A DNA stretch of 64,000 bases from Pedobacter segetis (GTDB taxonomy: Bacteria; Bacteroidota; Bacteroidia; Sphingobacteriales; Sphingobacteriaceae). The notes under the pieces were generated by a model. The model ran no database searches and was not told where the DNA came from. It worked only from the letters and a program-made list of their open reading frames with translations. Each line of letters opens with the position of its first letter. Position 1 is the first letter of the stretch. Both the position numbers and the translations under genes were made by a program. Shown here one piece after another: positions 53,680 through 61,047 of the stretch. Where the stretch lies: contig NZ_JAEHFY010000014.1 of assembly GCF_016623585.1 (NCBI RefSeq), positions 62,001-126,000 on the forward strand, written 5' to 3'.

Positions 53680-54194
53680 ATTCCATCTATATTATAAGGT
53701 ACTGCCGTTGAAGGTCTAGCAATTTTATAAATTGGTGTACGGGCAGTTAATAACCTACTTTTTGGATAACTGATAATTTTAACGGCATCGCTTTGGTTGC
53801 CGCCTAATATTTGAAAATTCTTTTCATCTTCTGAAACATACAAAGCAACATGGTTGCCGCCGTCTCTAGTAAAAACCAAAATATCGCCTAAGGATGGTTT
53901 ATCAGATTTTAAACCAAAGTTTGCCCAACTTTTAGCGGCTAAATAATCTTTTGGTGGTGCATAACCGCTTCTTTTGGCACAAATAGCCATAAATAAGCCA
54001 CACCATGGAATACTGTCTGTTGTGTAATATGTACTTTCCCAACCGCCCAACTCTTTTGCCCATTTTGTAATATCGGGGTTATTATCCGCTCCTTTATTTT
54101 CTAAAGTACCGTAATGGCTTAAAGCTTCAGTAACCATTTTAGGGAGTGCCAAAGCATTAAGCCATTGAAATTGTAAAGGGATTAATAAATTCAT
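53661..54194 (-). CDS. TIGR02594-family CHAP-like hydrolase
   Basis: A 177-residue protein (LNALALPKMVTEALSHYGTL) of the TIGR02594/NlpC-like type. The catalytic cysteine is in DSIPWCGLFMAICAKRSGY, and the histidine in GDILVFTRDGGNHVALYV. It probably cleaves peptide cross-links of peptidoglycan or is a virion hydrolase. The annotated end lies on an A10 run, and the shifted frame adds a membrane tail. It overlaps by 4 bp (ATGA) the 40-residue ORF upstream. The following gap of 64 bp is unusual in this dense cluster. Confidence 0.85.
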   Translation of the reverse strand: MNLLIPLQFQWLNALALPKMVTEALSHYGTLENKGADNNPDITKWAKELGGWESTYYTTDSIPWCGLFMAICAKRSGYAPPKDYLAAKSWANFGLKSDKPSLGDILVFTRDGGNHVALYVSEDEKNFQILGGNQSDAVKIISYPKSRLLTARTPIYKIARPSTAVPYNIDGIKKKVS

Positions 54195-54313
54195 ATTTTC
54201 TTTTTTCTTGATTTAAAAACAAACTTTTGATCAATAGGATCCCCAAACCCGGTTGCTTCATAATAAGGGCTTTCAGTTGCTCCTAATCTTTGGATAGTTT
54301 TAAACTTTGCCAT
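54191..54313 (-). CDS. 40-residue element protein
   Basis: MAKFKTIQRLGATESPYYEA, then TGFGDPIDQKFVFKSRKKKI, starting at ATG 54313 and ending in TGA that overlaps the next ATG (ATGA). Coupling on both sides supports it as real. It has a basic tail and no membrane segment; function unknown. Confidence 0.55.
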   Translation of the reverse strand: MAKFKTIQRLGATESPYYEATGFGDPIDQKFVFKSRKKKI

Positions 54314-54316
54314 TTC

Positions 54317-54475
54317 TTAAATTTTTGAGAGTAAAAATTTATTTAAAAGCGTTACTAAAACCGCCACAATTATTGCCGTTATCGCTATATCCGTTAAGGT
54401 TTCACGATCCAGGGAGATATTCATTTTTACCTCGGGTAATTCTCCTTTTAAAAGGTTATCTACTAATGTTGGCAT
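54317..54475 (-). CDS. 52-residue tail-anchored membrane protein
   Basis: MPTLVDNLLKGELPEVKMNI, then a C-terminal membrane helix (DIAITAIIVAVLVTLLNKFL). It starts at ATG 54475 and stops at 54317. One of a run of single-pass proteins in the virion block. Function unknown. Confidence 0.6.
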   Translation of the reverse strand: MPTLVDNLLKGELPEVKMNISLDRETLTDIAITAIIVAVLVTLLNKFLLSKI

Positions 54476-54477
54476 AT

Positions 54478-54930
54478 TTATAAATCTTTAATTCTGCGTA
54501 TAAATGCTGGGATGGTTTCTGTATTGTCTAAAATTGGACCTACAAAGAAAACGGATTGTGTAATTTTAATACCTCGGGCTTTTTCCCAAAAACCTATCAC
54601 GGATTTTAGATTTGCATCGCTTAGTGATTTAATCAAGTTTGCGTTGTAAATCATTTTTGCGGTTGCATCTATACTTTTTTTTGATTTTTGCGCTAAAACA
54701 TCATCATTAATTGCATCAATCCAACCTGCGTAACGTTTTACCTCACTACTGTTTAAGGTAGTTGCATTGGCGTTGTATCCCGTTGCAATCTTTTGTGCAA
54801 TTGTTGCCGTTGCTGGGTTTTGCGGCGGTGCTTCGCTTTGTTTTAGAGCGGCTTTTGATTTCTTTATAAAAAAGAAAACCAAAAGCCCAACTCCAGCGAC
54901 CAAGCCAAATATTAAACCTTTGTTTTTCAT
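54478..54930 (-). CDS. Membrane-anchored virion protein candidate
   Basis: A 150-residue protein with an N-terminal membrane helix (GLIFGLVAGVGLLVFFFIKK), an Ala/Gln/Thr-rich linker, and a helical domain (SDANLKSVIGFWEKARGIKI). It looks like a membrane-embedded virion protein with its domain facing one side of the membrane. It ends 3 bp before the 52-aa gene. No family recognised. Confidence 0.7.
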   Translation of the reverse strand: MKNKGLIFGLVAGVGLLVFFFIKKSKAALKQSEAPPQNPATATIAQKIATGYNANATTLNSSEVKRYAGWIDAINDDVLAQKSKKSIDATAKMIYNANLIKSLSDANLKSVIGFWEKARGIKITQSVFFVGPILDNTETIPAFIRRIKDL

Positions 54931-54931
54931 G

Positions 54932-55030
54932 TTAAACTGCTTTTTTAACTAATGAATATTTCTTTTTTAAGTAGTAACCTAAACCGATTACGGCTACCGC
55001 AATTAGTAAGTATTTAGTGTTATTTGTCAT
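54932..55030 (-). CDS. 32-residue membrane peptide
   Basis: MTNNTKYLLIAVAVIGLGYY then LKKKYSLVKKAV: one membrane helix followed by a basic tail. ATG 55030, stop at 54932, one base before the next ATG. Such peptides are usual in membrane-containing phages. Tentative because of length. Confidence 0.55.
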   Translation of the reverse strand: MTNNTKYLLIAVAVIGLGYYLKKKYSLVKKAV

Positions 55031-55043
55031 TTTTAAATTTGGT

Positions 55044-55490
55044 TTATGTAAGTCTTAATTGAGATAATCTGTTTAATGCTTTGGTTTTTACTCCGGATAA
55101 CGGATCAAAATATTTTTCGTCTCTAATCCATTGTGTTAAAGAGCCGTTTCTTTTAATACCATATTTTTCATTGAAGGCATTGTACACGGCTACTACCATA
55201 TCATCTGTTGCTAGTTGATATAATTCTAACCAAGCGGCATCCTTTGTGCCTGATGCGGTAAAAAAGCCATCCATCACATCATAAAGTTTATCCGCTAGTA
55301 TATTTGGGTTAAACCCCTTAGGGATTGCATCTTTGCCGTTGATATAGGGAGCATCTGCAATGGTTATTTTTCCGTCTTTTTTGCCTTTAAAATAAAAATA
55401 GATAGCTATGGCGATAACCAAAATGCCAATTATTACCATTGTTTTATTTTTTTGATAGGCTAATAATAAAGCCGTTGTACTATTTGCCAT
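55044..55490 (-). CDS. Membrane-anchored virion protein candidate
   Basis: A 148-residue protein. Membrane helix near the N-terminus (NKTMVIIGILVIAIAIYFYF), then a helical C-terminal domain (DKLYDVMDGFFTASGTKDAAW). It has the same N-anchor, helical-domain plan as the 150-residue protein at 54478 though the sequences differ; they may be distant duplicates (YDVMDGFFT versus an analogous helix). It overlaps the 342-aa gene by 11 bp. Confidence 0.7.
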   Translation of the reverse strand: MANSTTALLLAYQKNKTMVIIGILVIAIAIYFYFKGKKDGKITIADAPYINGKDAIPKGFNPNILADKLYDVMDGFFTASGTKDAAWLELYQLATDDMVVAVYNAFNEKYGIKRNGSLTQWIRDEKYFDPLSGVKTKALNRLSQLRLT

Positions 55491-56508
55491 GGTTATTTTT
55501 TATAAAGTAAATTGCCGCCCCAACTAATGCTAAAATGATAATGATTGCAACGGTTTTATTTTGACCAAAAAAACCTTGAGTAGTGGTGTTTGATTTTATT
55601 GTGGGCTGGATTAAATTTCCATTTTCATCTGTACCGCTTCCATCATCATAATTACCATCTTGATAATTTTCTTCGCCTGTATTTATTGGTTCAGATAAAT
55701 CATCATTATTACCACCACCAAAAACACTTTTTGCAGTATTTAATATTTTATCAAATCCCGAAGGTTCGCCGTTTTCAGCACCTATACGCTTAGTTTCTGC
55801 CTTGTACTGCTTAATTTCCAAACGTTTGTTTTTTCTATCTACACGGGCTTGTTTTCTTGCGGCTCGGGCATCTTTACGGGCATCCCTTCGGGCTACTCTT
55901 TTTTCTTTTCTTGCGGCTGCCCTTGCTTTTGATTTTTTACCTATATGAATACCTAAAAATGATTCGTAATCTTCATCTAAATTGAGTACGTGTTCAAATT
56001 CTTCATCCGTTAATTCTTGGGGAAAAACTTCATCATAAAACTCTATATTGTTATCTCCGCTAAAATTTAAAGGCTGGTTTTTTCTTCTGAAATAAGTATC
56101 GGGTAAACCAAAAGCATAACCGGAAACTAAACCGCTAATTTTACCGCCTTTTTCTTTGCCCACAAAAGCAGATATGGCATCTCTAATATTAGGTGTAAAA
56201 GGTTTTGAACGGCGTAAACCATCAAAAATCTCATTATCTTCAAAGGCAATAAGCGGCGTTAAACTATCATCATCATCATCATTGGTATATTGCCCAACTT
56301 GAAAACCACCACCATTTGCACCAGTATCGTTTGCTAAGGATTTTTTAAATAAATCAGATATGATATTACCTAATGGTGTTGAGTTTGTACCACCATTAGA
56401 ACCGTCTGAATTTGGCGTTTGTATCAATCCCGGTATAATAGGAGAAAAACCGCCATTCCCGATAGTGTCATTTATTGTTGGCCGTAATTGTTTAATGATA
56501 TTAGGCAT
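55480..56508 (-). CDS. Tail-anchored protein with highly basic centre
   Basis: A 342-residue protein. The N-terminal half is Gly/Asn/Asp-rich (INDTIGNGGFSPIIPGLIQT). Residues about 192-238 are strongly basic (KARAAARKEKRVARRDARKD onward). An acidic/Asn stretch follows and a C-terminal membrane helix (TVAIIIILALVGAAIYFIKN). One end in the membrane with an Arg/Lys block suggests a genome-membrane linker in a virion (inference). It overlaps neighbours by 8 and 11 bp. Confidence 0.7.
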   Translation of the reverse strand: MPNIIKQLRPTINDTIGNGGFSPIIPGLIQTPNSDGSNGGTNSTPLGNIISDLFKKSLANDTGANGGGFQVGQYTNDDDDDSLTPLIAFEDNEIFDGLRRSKPFTPNIRDAISAFVGKEKGGKISGLVSGYAFGLPDTYFRRKNQPLNFSGDNNIEFYDEVFPQELTDEEFEHVLNLDEDYESFLGIHIGKKSKARAAARKEKRVARRDARKDARAARKQARVDRKNKRLEIKQYKAETKRIGAENGEPSGFDKILNTAKSVFGGGNNDDLSEPINTGEENYQDGNYDDGSGTDENGNLIQPTIKSNTTTQGFFGQNKTVAIIIILALVGAAIYFIKNNHGK

Positions 56509-56887
56509 GGTTTAATAATTTAGTATTACCGTTTTTTTCTATATCGTATTTTTCTGCCCGTTGCAATTGTTGGTACATTCTCCAATTGTGGGATGGGTTT
56601 TTATCGTCTAAAACCCTTGTAAGTGCCTTAACGCTTTCTTTTAATGAGTAACCGAGTGCCGCATATTCTTTAAATGCTTGCTCATCTGCTAGGTTTTCAT
56701 CATTTGTCTGCAACTCTACGTGTGCTTTTTCATGGAGCATCATAAATAAAATATGTTCTTTAGGCATATTATTGATGTGCTTCATGGAGATATACATTAC
56801 ACCAGTACGGCGGTTTACACAACCGGGAGTGCGCCCCAAATCGGCAACCCTTACCACATCGGTTATCCCTTTTGCCTTTTCTTCCAC
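56501..56887 (-). CDS. Zincin-like metalloprotease in capsid block
   Basis: A 128-residue protein with a HExxH-type motif in FMMLHEKAHVELQ (about residues 51-56), with a downstream acidic candidate ligand in NLADEQAFKEYAALG. No signal peptide. It lies between the tail-anchored basic protein and the 133-aa membrane protein. Possible capsid maturation protease or other virion-processing enzyme (inference). Start ATG 56887 is directly after the upstream stop. Confidence 0.7.
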   Translation of the reverse strand: MEEKAKGITDVVRVADLGRTPGCVNRRTGVMYISMKHINNMPKEHILFMMLHEKAHVELQTNDENLADEQAFKEYAALGYSLKESVKALTRVLDDKNPSHNWRMYQQLQRAEKYDIEKNGNTKLLNHA

Positions 56888-57289
56888 TTATTTCTTTTTA
56901 AAAAGGATGAGTAACAGAGCCAATATCAATAAGCCACAAAGAGAAACAAACAGGGTTTTATTTATTCCTAAAATGCGATCACTTTCCGGTTGAATAGGCA
57001 AAGAATAATTTTGGCTATTTTGATTATTTTGGCTTAAAGCGGCGTATTTTTTTGGGTTAATAATGGCGGCGGCTTTTCCTGCTATATCTAAACCTTTTCC
57101 CAAAATATCCCAAAGTTTGCCTTTAGGTTTTTGATCATCGGTATAATTATTAAAAGGAATTTCTTTATTGCCGTTTACATTAAAAAACAAAGTTGTATTA
57201 CGCAAATTTACGGGCATATTGTACCCAAAGGCTTTAAACAACAGCGCAACATCTTGTGGATGTTGCGCAACTAAAGTTTCTATATCCAT
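56888..57289 (-). CDS. Tail-anchored membrane protein
   Basis: A 133-residue protein with a soluble N-terminal part (MDIETLVAQHPQDVALLFKA), a Gln/Asn/Ser-rich linker, and a C-terminal membrane helix (TLFVSLCGLLILALLLILFK). It directly follows the capsid candidate by 23 bp and touches the protease gene. Probably a membrane-embedded virion component. Confidence 0.68.
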   Translation of the reverse strand: MDIETLVAQHPQDVALLFKAFGYNMPVNLRNTTLFFNVNGNKEIPFNNYTDDQKPKGKLWDILGKGLDIAGKAAAIINPKKYAALSQNNQNSQNYSLPIQPESDRILGINKTLFVSLCGLLILALLLILFKKK

Positions 57290-57312
57290 TGTAAATTGAT
57301 TACATGGTTAAA

Positions 57313-58005
57313 TTATCCTATGAATTTTGCACCACCTGCGGTTAAAGCTGATTTTGCTTTAGCTGTTTTCTTACGCAATGCTTTTGCTGGGTTTACAGAT
57401 ACACCTAACATTAACGTAAGTGTTACGGTAGTTCCCGGTAAAACGGTGTAAGAAATGATACTTTCGTCATCCATGTAAAAACTTTCTGGAATTGATAGTA
57501 TTTGAGTGTTAAAATTTTGCTCGTTTGCGAAAGTACCTACGGCAATTGAACGACTAGAACCAATTTTAAATGGGTTTTCTGATTGGATTTGGATTTGTTG
57601 CTCCATTTGCGCCACGTTTGAAGTAGAGATTTTGAAGCCGTTGATCATTGATGGGCGTTTACGGATATAATTGTAAAACTTAGCCAAACTACTAGTTGGT
57701 GTACCTGATGCGCCAGTTAAACCAGCAAATCCGTTAACATCATTAAAAGCACCGTCAACAACTTTACCTACTGCGTTATCGTTTAATCCCGGGCATAATA
57801 AAGCTGTTAAAGCCGTTGCGCCTGTATTAATAATGGTTATAACCATTGGTTGCGCTCCACGGGCTTGGTCTCTAAAAGAAGCTACGGGGCCTGCAAATTC
57901 TACCATGTCATCATCAGAGCCATCATAACCCATATAACCACCATCGTAATTTGATAATTCGTTTGCCTCTTTTTCTAAGTCGGCAGCGTTTTTATATTTA
58001 TACAT
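57313..58005 (-). CDS. Major capsid protein candidate
   Basis: A 230-residue protein beginning MYKYKNAADLEKEANELSNY, a Gly/Asp turn region, then a beta-rich body (QPMVITIINTGATALTALLC, SISYTVLPGTTVTLTLMLG-like strands) and a Lys/Ala-rich C-terminus. The size is below typical double jelly-roll proteins, so a single jelly roll is equally possible. Evidence for capsid is indirect: beta content, its place at the head of the membrane-protein block, next to the block that ends with the ATPase. Not proven by sequence. Confidence 0.5.
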   Translation of the reverse strand: MYKYKNAADLEKEANELSNYDGGYMGYDGSDDDMVEFAGPVASFRDQARGAQPMVITIINTGATALTALLCPGLNDNAVGKVVDGAFNDVNGFAGLTGASGTPTSSLAKFYNYIRKRPSMINGFKISTSNVAQMEQQIQIQSENPFKIGSSRSIAVGTFANEQNFNTQILSIPESFYMDDESIISYTVLPGTTVTLTLMLGVSVNPAKALRKKTAKAKSALTAGGAKFIG

Positions 58006-58026
58006 TTTTTCTGTTTTTTGAAATGA

Positions 58027-58179
58027 TTAAATGTGTCCTAAGCCATCAAAACCGACCTTTAATTCAGTTGATCCGTCTGCTTTGGTTAATTTTTTGGTTA
58101 GATATTTCTGTAATAGAAATAGAGCAATGCCTGCAACCACGATAGTTACTAATTGCTTTTTGTCGATGTAGCTTAACAT
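58027..58179 (-). CDS. 50-residue membrane protein
   Basis: Start chosen at ATG 58179 (MLSYIDKKQLVTIVVAGIAL), which opens directly with a membrane helix; the longer frame to 58269 reads through the promoter region. The C-terminus is soluble (KADGSTELKVGFDGLGHI). First gene of the virion block, 21 bp before the capsid candidate. Probably a minor virion membrane protein. Confidence 0.62.
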   Translation of the reverse strand: MLSYIDKKQLVTIVVAGIALFLLQKYLTKKLTKADGSTELKVGFDGLGHI

Positions 58180-58212
58180 GATTTTTTCATTTGTTTTTAG
58201 TGATTTATGATT

Positions 58213-58229
58213 CAAATGTGTAGGAGTTA
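58213..58229 (-). promoter_or_regulatory. TAAC-N5-CACATTTG motif before virion block
   Basis: On the minus strand TAAC (58229-58226) is followed, after 5 bases, by CACATTTG (58220-58213), about 35 bp before ATG 58179. The same pair, spaced 3, precedes the 61,024 gene. CACATTTG resembles the Bacteroidota -7 element TAnnTTTG. Regulatory role inferred. Confidence 0.45.
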
Positions 58230-58306
58230 CCGAAAACGGGTATTGTTTATGGATGCGAAGGGATGCCAAAGGATTTATTTTGATGCTTTTGGTAATTTTT
58301 GGACGT

Positions 58307-58340
58307 AAAAAAGCCCGTTACAATTTAAGAAACGGGCTTT
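58307..58340 (-). terminator. Terminator ending the ATPase block
   Basis: AAAGCCCGTT (58310-58319) pairs perfectly with AACGGGCTTT (58331-58340). The A run on the left makes the minus-strand U tract, separating the ATPase/HTH genes from the virion block. Confidence 0.85.
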
Positions 58341-58365
58341 AAAAAGAAAATAGAAAAGGTTTTAT

Positions 58366-58545
58366 TTAACTAGGCATTTCTAATTTTTCAAATATCTCTT
58401 TTACTTTAATAGGTGTTAATGTTCTGCAACCCTCCGGGATGGTAATTTGTGCCGTTGTAAGCCATTTTTTAAACGTTTTACTACTTACGCCATACATGAT
58501 ATATAATTCTTTATAGGTGTAAGCTTTTACAGGCGTTTCTTTCAT
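58366..58545 (-). CDS. Small helix-turn-helix protein
   Basis: About 59 residues from ATG 58545 (MKETPVKAYTYKELYIMYGV), with a homeodomain/MerR-like HTH (YKELYIMYGVSSKTFKKWL). The ATG overlaps the TGA of the ATPase by one base (TGATG). The longer frame from 58608 starts within the ATPase gene. Resembles the DUF4248-like regulators of Bacteroidota elements (recalled); it may control the adjacent virion promoter. Confidence 0.65.
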   Translation of the reverse strand: MKETPVKAYTYKELYIMYGVSSKTFKKWLTTAQITIPEGCRTLTPIKVKEIFEKLEMPS

Positions 58546-59114
58546 CAAACAAATGTTTCCACGGTTAATGAATGGTAAGGGCTGGGGTGTGCGCAAACTT
58601 TTTTCCATGCTTTTAATATGTTTTCGTAATTGGGGATGCGGTTTCGGTTTGCGCCTTGCTCAAAAACTTCTACTGTTTTGCCTACACTTACATAACTTGC
58701 CATTTCCCACATTTGCGGAGGTATGCGTTTTAAGCTATGGAATGTAAAAATTAGATCTAGGCGTAACATCCTATGATCGGTTAAAAATTTCTTGATGCCT
58801 TTGCTTAAGTTTCCCAAAATATATTTGGTGCAATCTTCAAAAATGATTAAGCCATCTGTAAAATGTTTAGATATATGCTCTAAAGTTTCTTCGTCCGGTA
58901 CACCTATCAATTTAACAATGCCATTTCCTTTAACTAATCTTAATCTTTTTAATTCTATTTCTTGAATAAAATTATAAGCTGGAGATCCGTTTACATCAAT
59001 TACCAAAACTTTTGAATAACGGGCATAACACTTAGCGATTTCTGCAAGCTTGGTACTTTTGCCCGTTCCCTTTTTGGCAACCATTAACGTGGTATGGTGT
59101 AAATCTCTTGCCAT
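58545..59114 (-). CDS. Packaging ATPase-like P-loop protein
   Basis: A 189-residue P-loop NTPase. The Walker A-like loop is VAKKGTGKSTKLAEIAKCY (about residues 12-30), Walker B is DGLIIFEDCTKY near residue 93, and a sensor segment is DLIFTFHSLKRIPPQM near residue 137. It is close in size and order to FtsK/HerA/A32-type packaging ATPases such as PRD1 P9, with no nuclease domain; terminase would have one. The 25-residue ORF upstream overlaps its ATG (TAATG). Role in genome packaging inferred. Confidence 0.72.
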   Translation of the reverse strand: MARDLHHTTLMVAKKGTGKSTKLAEIAKCYARYSKVLVIDVNGSPAYNFIQEIELKRLRLVKGNGIVKLIGVPDEETLEHISKHFTDGLIIFEDCTKYILGNLSKGIKKFLTDHRMLRLDLIFTFHSLKRIPPQMWEMASYVSVGKTVEVFEQGANRNRIPNYENILKAWKKVCAHPSPYHSLTVETFV

Positions 59115-59191
59115 TATTTTATTTTATAATGATTAACGATATAAGATACAATTCTGCCAACTAGATAACCAATTAAAAAACAGTTTATCAT
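59114..59191 (-). CDS. 25-residue membrane micropeptide
   Basis: MINCFLIGYLVGRIVSYIVN then HYKIK. ATG 59191 overlaps the stop of the 63-aa gene (TAATG); the TAA overlaps the ATPase ATG (TAATG). Two one-base couplings in a row support its reality. Probably inserts in the membrane. Confidence 0.5.
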   Translation of the reverse strand: MINCFLIGYLVGRIVSYIVNHYKIK

Positions 59192-59382
59192 TACCAATTA
59201 CGGGTTTTAAACCTTGTAACGTATAAATGATTACTCCCTTTAGGTTGCATCAATACTTTATGCCCTGCGTTAAGCCAGTTGGTTTTAACGGTTTCTAATT
59301 GTGCGCCTTCAAATGCTCCTTGGTAGCAATATTCTACGCCAAAGTGATTAATGTTTGTTTTCGGGTTTGGTTGGTTGCTCAT
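59191..59382 (-). CDS. Hypothetical 63-aa protein
   Basis: Soluble protein, MSNQPNPKTNINHFGVEYCY, with no recognised domain. It is preceded by an ATGA overlap with the 57-aa gene and followed by a TAATG overlap with the 25-aa ORF. Function unknown; conserved-looking aromatic and Gly residues (GAFEGAQLETVKTNWLNAGH). Confidence 0.6.
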   Translation of the reverse strand: MSNQPNPKTNINHFGVEYCYQGAFEGAQLETVKTNWLNAGHKVLMQPKGSNHLYVTRFKTRNW

Positions 59383-59552
59383 GATGTTTTTTGTTTTAAA
59401 TTTTCTCTGATTATTCTTTTAACTATAAATTGTTTTTCTCGTTTTTTAATTGGTTTCAATTCATTTATTAAAAAATCACGGGCAAAAATATTACCTATTA
59501 CAAATGCAAAGAGCGTAGCCAAAAAAAGAAGAGCAACCAAAAAATTAAGCAT
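59379..59552 (-). CDS. 57-aa membrane protein
   Basis: MLNFLVALLFLATLFAFVIG (membrane helix at the start), then a very basic tail (PIKKREKQFIVKRIIRENLK). ATG 59552, TGA at 59379 overlaps the next ATG (ATGA). Overlaps the 88-aa gene by 8 bp. Probably an integral virion or lysis membrane protein. Confidence 0.6.
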   Translation of the reverse strand: MLNFLVALLFLATLFAFVIGNIFARDFLINELKPIKKREKQFIVKRIIRENLKQKTS

Positions 59553-59811
59553 TTTTGCGGCGTTTTAATTTTGCGGCTTTTTTGAACCGTAAACGATTGT
59601 GTTTTTTAATTCTTTTATCCGGGATTGAGTTTGTAAAGCTAAATTTAGGGGTATAATAAACCGCTGTGGCTGGTAATTCAGTCCATGGGTTATGATATGA
59701 ATAAACTCTGTTAGAATCAATCATTTTTAACTGTTTACGGTTACTTTCTTGATTAGATAGAATGGTATAAACCATTATGAATAAAATAATTATGAAAACA
59801 ATTATATTCAT
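59545..59811 (-). CDS. Membrane protein with basic tail
   Basis: An 88-residue protein with an N-terminal membrane helix (MNIIVFIIILFIMVYTILSN) and a Lys/Arg-rich C-terminus (KRIKKHNRLRFKKAAKLKRR). The plan repeats that of the 57-aa neighbour. It may link membrane to genome (inference). Starts 4 bp after the 196-aa gene. Confidence 0.65.
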   Translation of the reverse strand: MNIIVFIIILFIMVYTILSNQESNRKQLKMIDSNRVYSYHNPWTELPATAVYYTPKFSFTNSIPDKRIKKHNRLRFKKAAKLKRRKNA

Positions 59812-59815
59812 GGCT

Positions 59816-60406
59816 TTAATCTATGGAGTTAAATAATGATATTCTTTTTGCGGTTACGTCTCCAAAAGCTAACATTAACCCTGTAAGCGGAGACATTTTT
59901 AAATTTGTTACTTTCACATATCTTGCAGTACCATCAACTAGGCGGCGTTTTTCTCCTTCGCTAAAAGGGAACTGATCGACAATAGATAAATATTTATTGT
60001 AACGGTTTAAAATCTTCTTTTCGGGGCTGTTTTCGCGGTAAATTGTGCCGCCTGTGGTATCTAAAGTATCCAACATTTCTAACTCTTTAGCCGTGAAAAC
60101 AGATTTTTTAAGAAAAATTGGCAATCCAAATGCTTGCAAACCGTCAATACAACCTACAATACTTTCTGCGGTGTCTTTTGGGTTTAAATACATTGGTTCG
60201 TCCGAATATTCGGAATCATCAATTAACTGCCCTTGATCTTCTTTTTCGTCTAAATCTTCAATAATTTCTTCTTCAAATTCGGGCCGAAAATTTTCTTCTG
60301 AAACATCAATATTAAATACGGCTGGGTTGTCTTTTACTTCTACCTTTTCGGATAAAATATCTAATAGATTAATCGTGTTTTCGGTTGCTTTTGGTTCTTT
60401 AGGCAT
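59816..60406 (-). CDS. Hypothetical element protein with acidic N-terminus
   Basis: A 196-residue protein: a very acidic stretch (EENFRPEFEEEIIEDLDEKE) at about 38-57, then a helical domain (SIVGCIDGLQAFGLPIFLKK) and a conserved-looking C-terminal part (LKMSPLTGLMLAFGDVTAKR). No family recognised. It could be a scaffolding or packaging accessory protein. It overlaps the 107-aa gene by 8 bp and precedes the membrane genes leading to the ATPase. Confidence 0.62.
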   Translation of the reverse strand: MPKEPKATENTINLLDILSEKVEVKDNPAVFNIDVSEENFRPEFEEEIIEDLDEKEDQGQLIDDSEYSDEPMYLNPKDTAESIVGCIDGLQAFGLPIFLKKSVFTAKELEMLDTLDTTGGTIYRENSPEKKILNRYNKYLSIVDQFPFSEGEKRRLVDGTARYVKVTNLKMSPLTGLMLAFGDVTAKRISLFNSID

Positions 60407-60722
60407 TTTTATATTTATCTAAAATGGGTTGGATATGCGAAAACTGATTTAGAACATCGTCGTTTTTTAAAAGCTTCATGATGGTAACCGGGAGGGTAAC
60501 CATGTTTATTTTACCGCTAAAAAGATTAGAAAATGAATTGAAAACGGTTATCAGTTCGCCTAAATCTTGTTTTAATTCGTGGTTTTGTGCAACCAATTGT
60601 TTAAGGTTTTCGGCATTTACTTGTACCATTTCGGGAGCAATTAACTCTGTTTGAAAAATGATTTCTGGCGTTTCTTTGATTTCTTCAATTTCTGAAACTT
60701 CTTTTTGATACTTGTCTTTCAT
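60399..60722 (-). CDS. Hypothetical helical protein
   Basis: A 107-residue, helical, acidic protein with a central coiled-coil-like segment (VNAENLKQLVAQNHELKQDL). It starts 4 bp inside the 101-aa gene (ATGA) and overlaps the 196-aa gene. Probably an element-specific partner of its neighbours. No domain match. Confidence 0.6.
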   Translation of the reverse strand: MKDKYQKEVSEIEEIKETPEIIFQTELIAPEMVQVNAENLKQLVAQNHELKQDLGELITVFNSFSNLFSGKINMVTLPVTIMKLLKNDDVLNQFSHIQPILDKYKNA

Positions 60723-61024
60723 CGGGTTTTTAGGGATGATAATAAATCGTGATTGTTTTTTTTTATGAGGTCTAAAGCCAACATTACTATATCATAATTG
60801 CCGTTTTCGGCTAATCCTAGCTGTTTTTTTCGGGCGGCAATGGCTTTATTTATTGTGCATGCGGTTTGCTCTGTTGCCCTTGCTGTAAACTGATATTTTT
60901 TTGGGTTTTCGCTCTTTAAATGCTGGTTACGGGGTTTTTTTTCCGTTTCTTTTGCCGCCGGGACTCCCGAGGTATCAGGCTCGAGAGTGGGCGGCGTTTG
61001 GATGGGGTGGAAATGATCAATCAT
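60719..61024 (-). CDS. Hypothetical basic DNA-binding candidate
   Basis: A 101-residue protein. Proline-rich, charged N-terminus (PTLEPDTSGVPAAKETEKKP), then KKYQFTARATEQTACTINKA with a helix-rich end (NYDIVMLALDLIKKN), a layout like ribbon-helix-helix DNA-binding proteins. First gene of the ATPase block, preceded by the CACATTTG motif and the 61,121-61,290 repeats. It may be the block's regulator or a partition-like protein (inference). Confidence 0.58.
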   Translation of the reverse strand: MIDHFHPIQTPPTLEPDTSGVPAAKETEKKPRNQHLKSENPKKYQFTARATEQTACTINKAIAARKKQLGLAENGNYDIVMLALDLIKKNNHDLLSSLKTR

Positions 61025-61047
61025 TAAAATCTATTGATTAAGAGTAC

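Noticed and set aside
58545-59114. Conjugative coupling or transposition ATPase
   Set aside because: Short single-domain length, no membrane helices, no relaxase or transposase nearby, and adjacent to virion-like genes.
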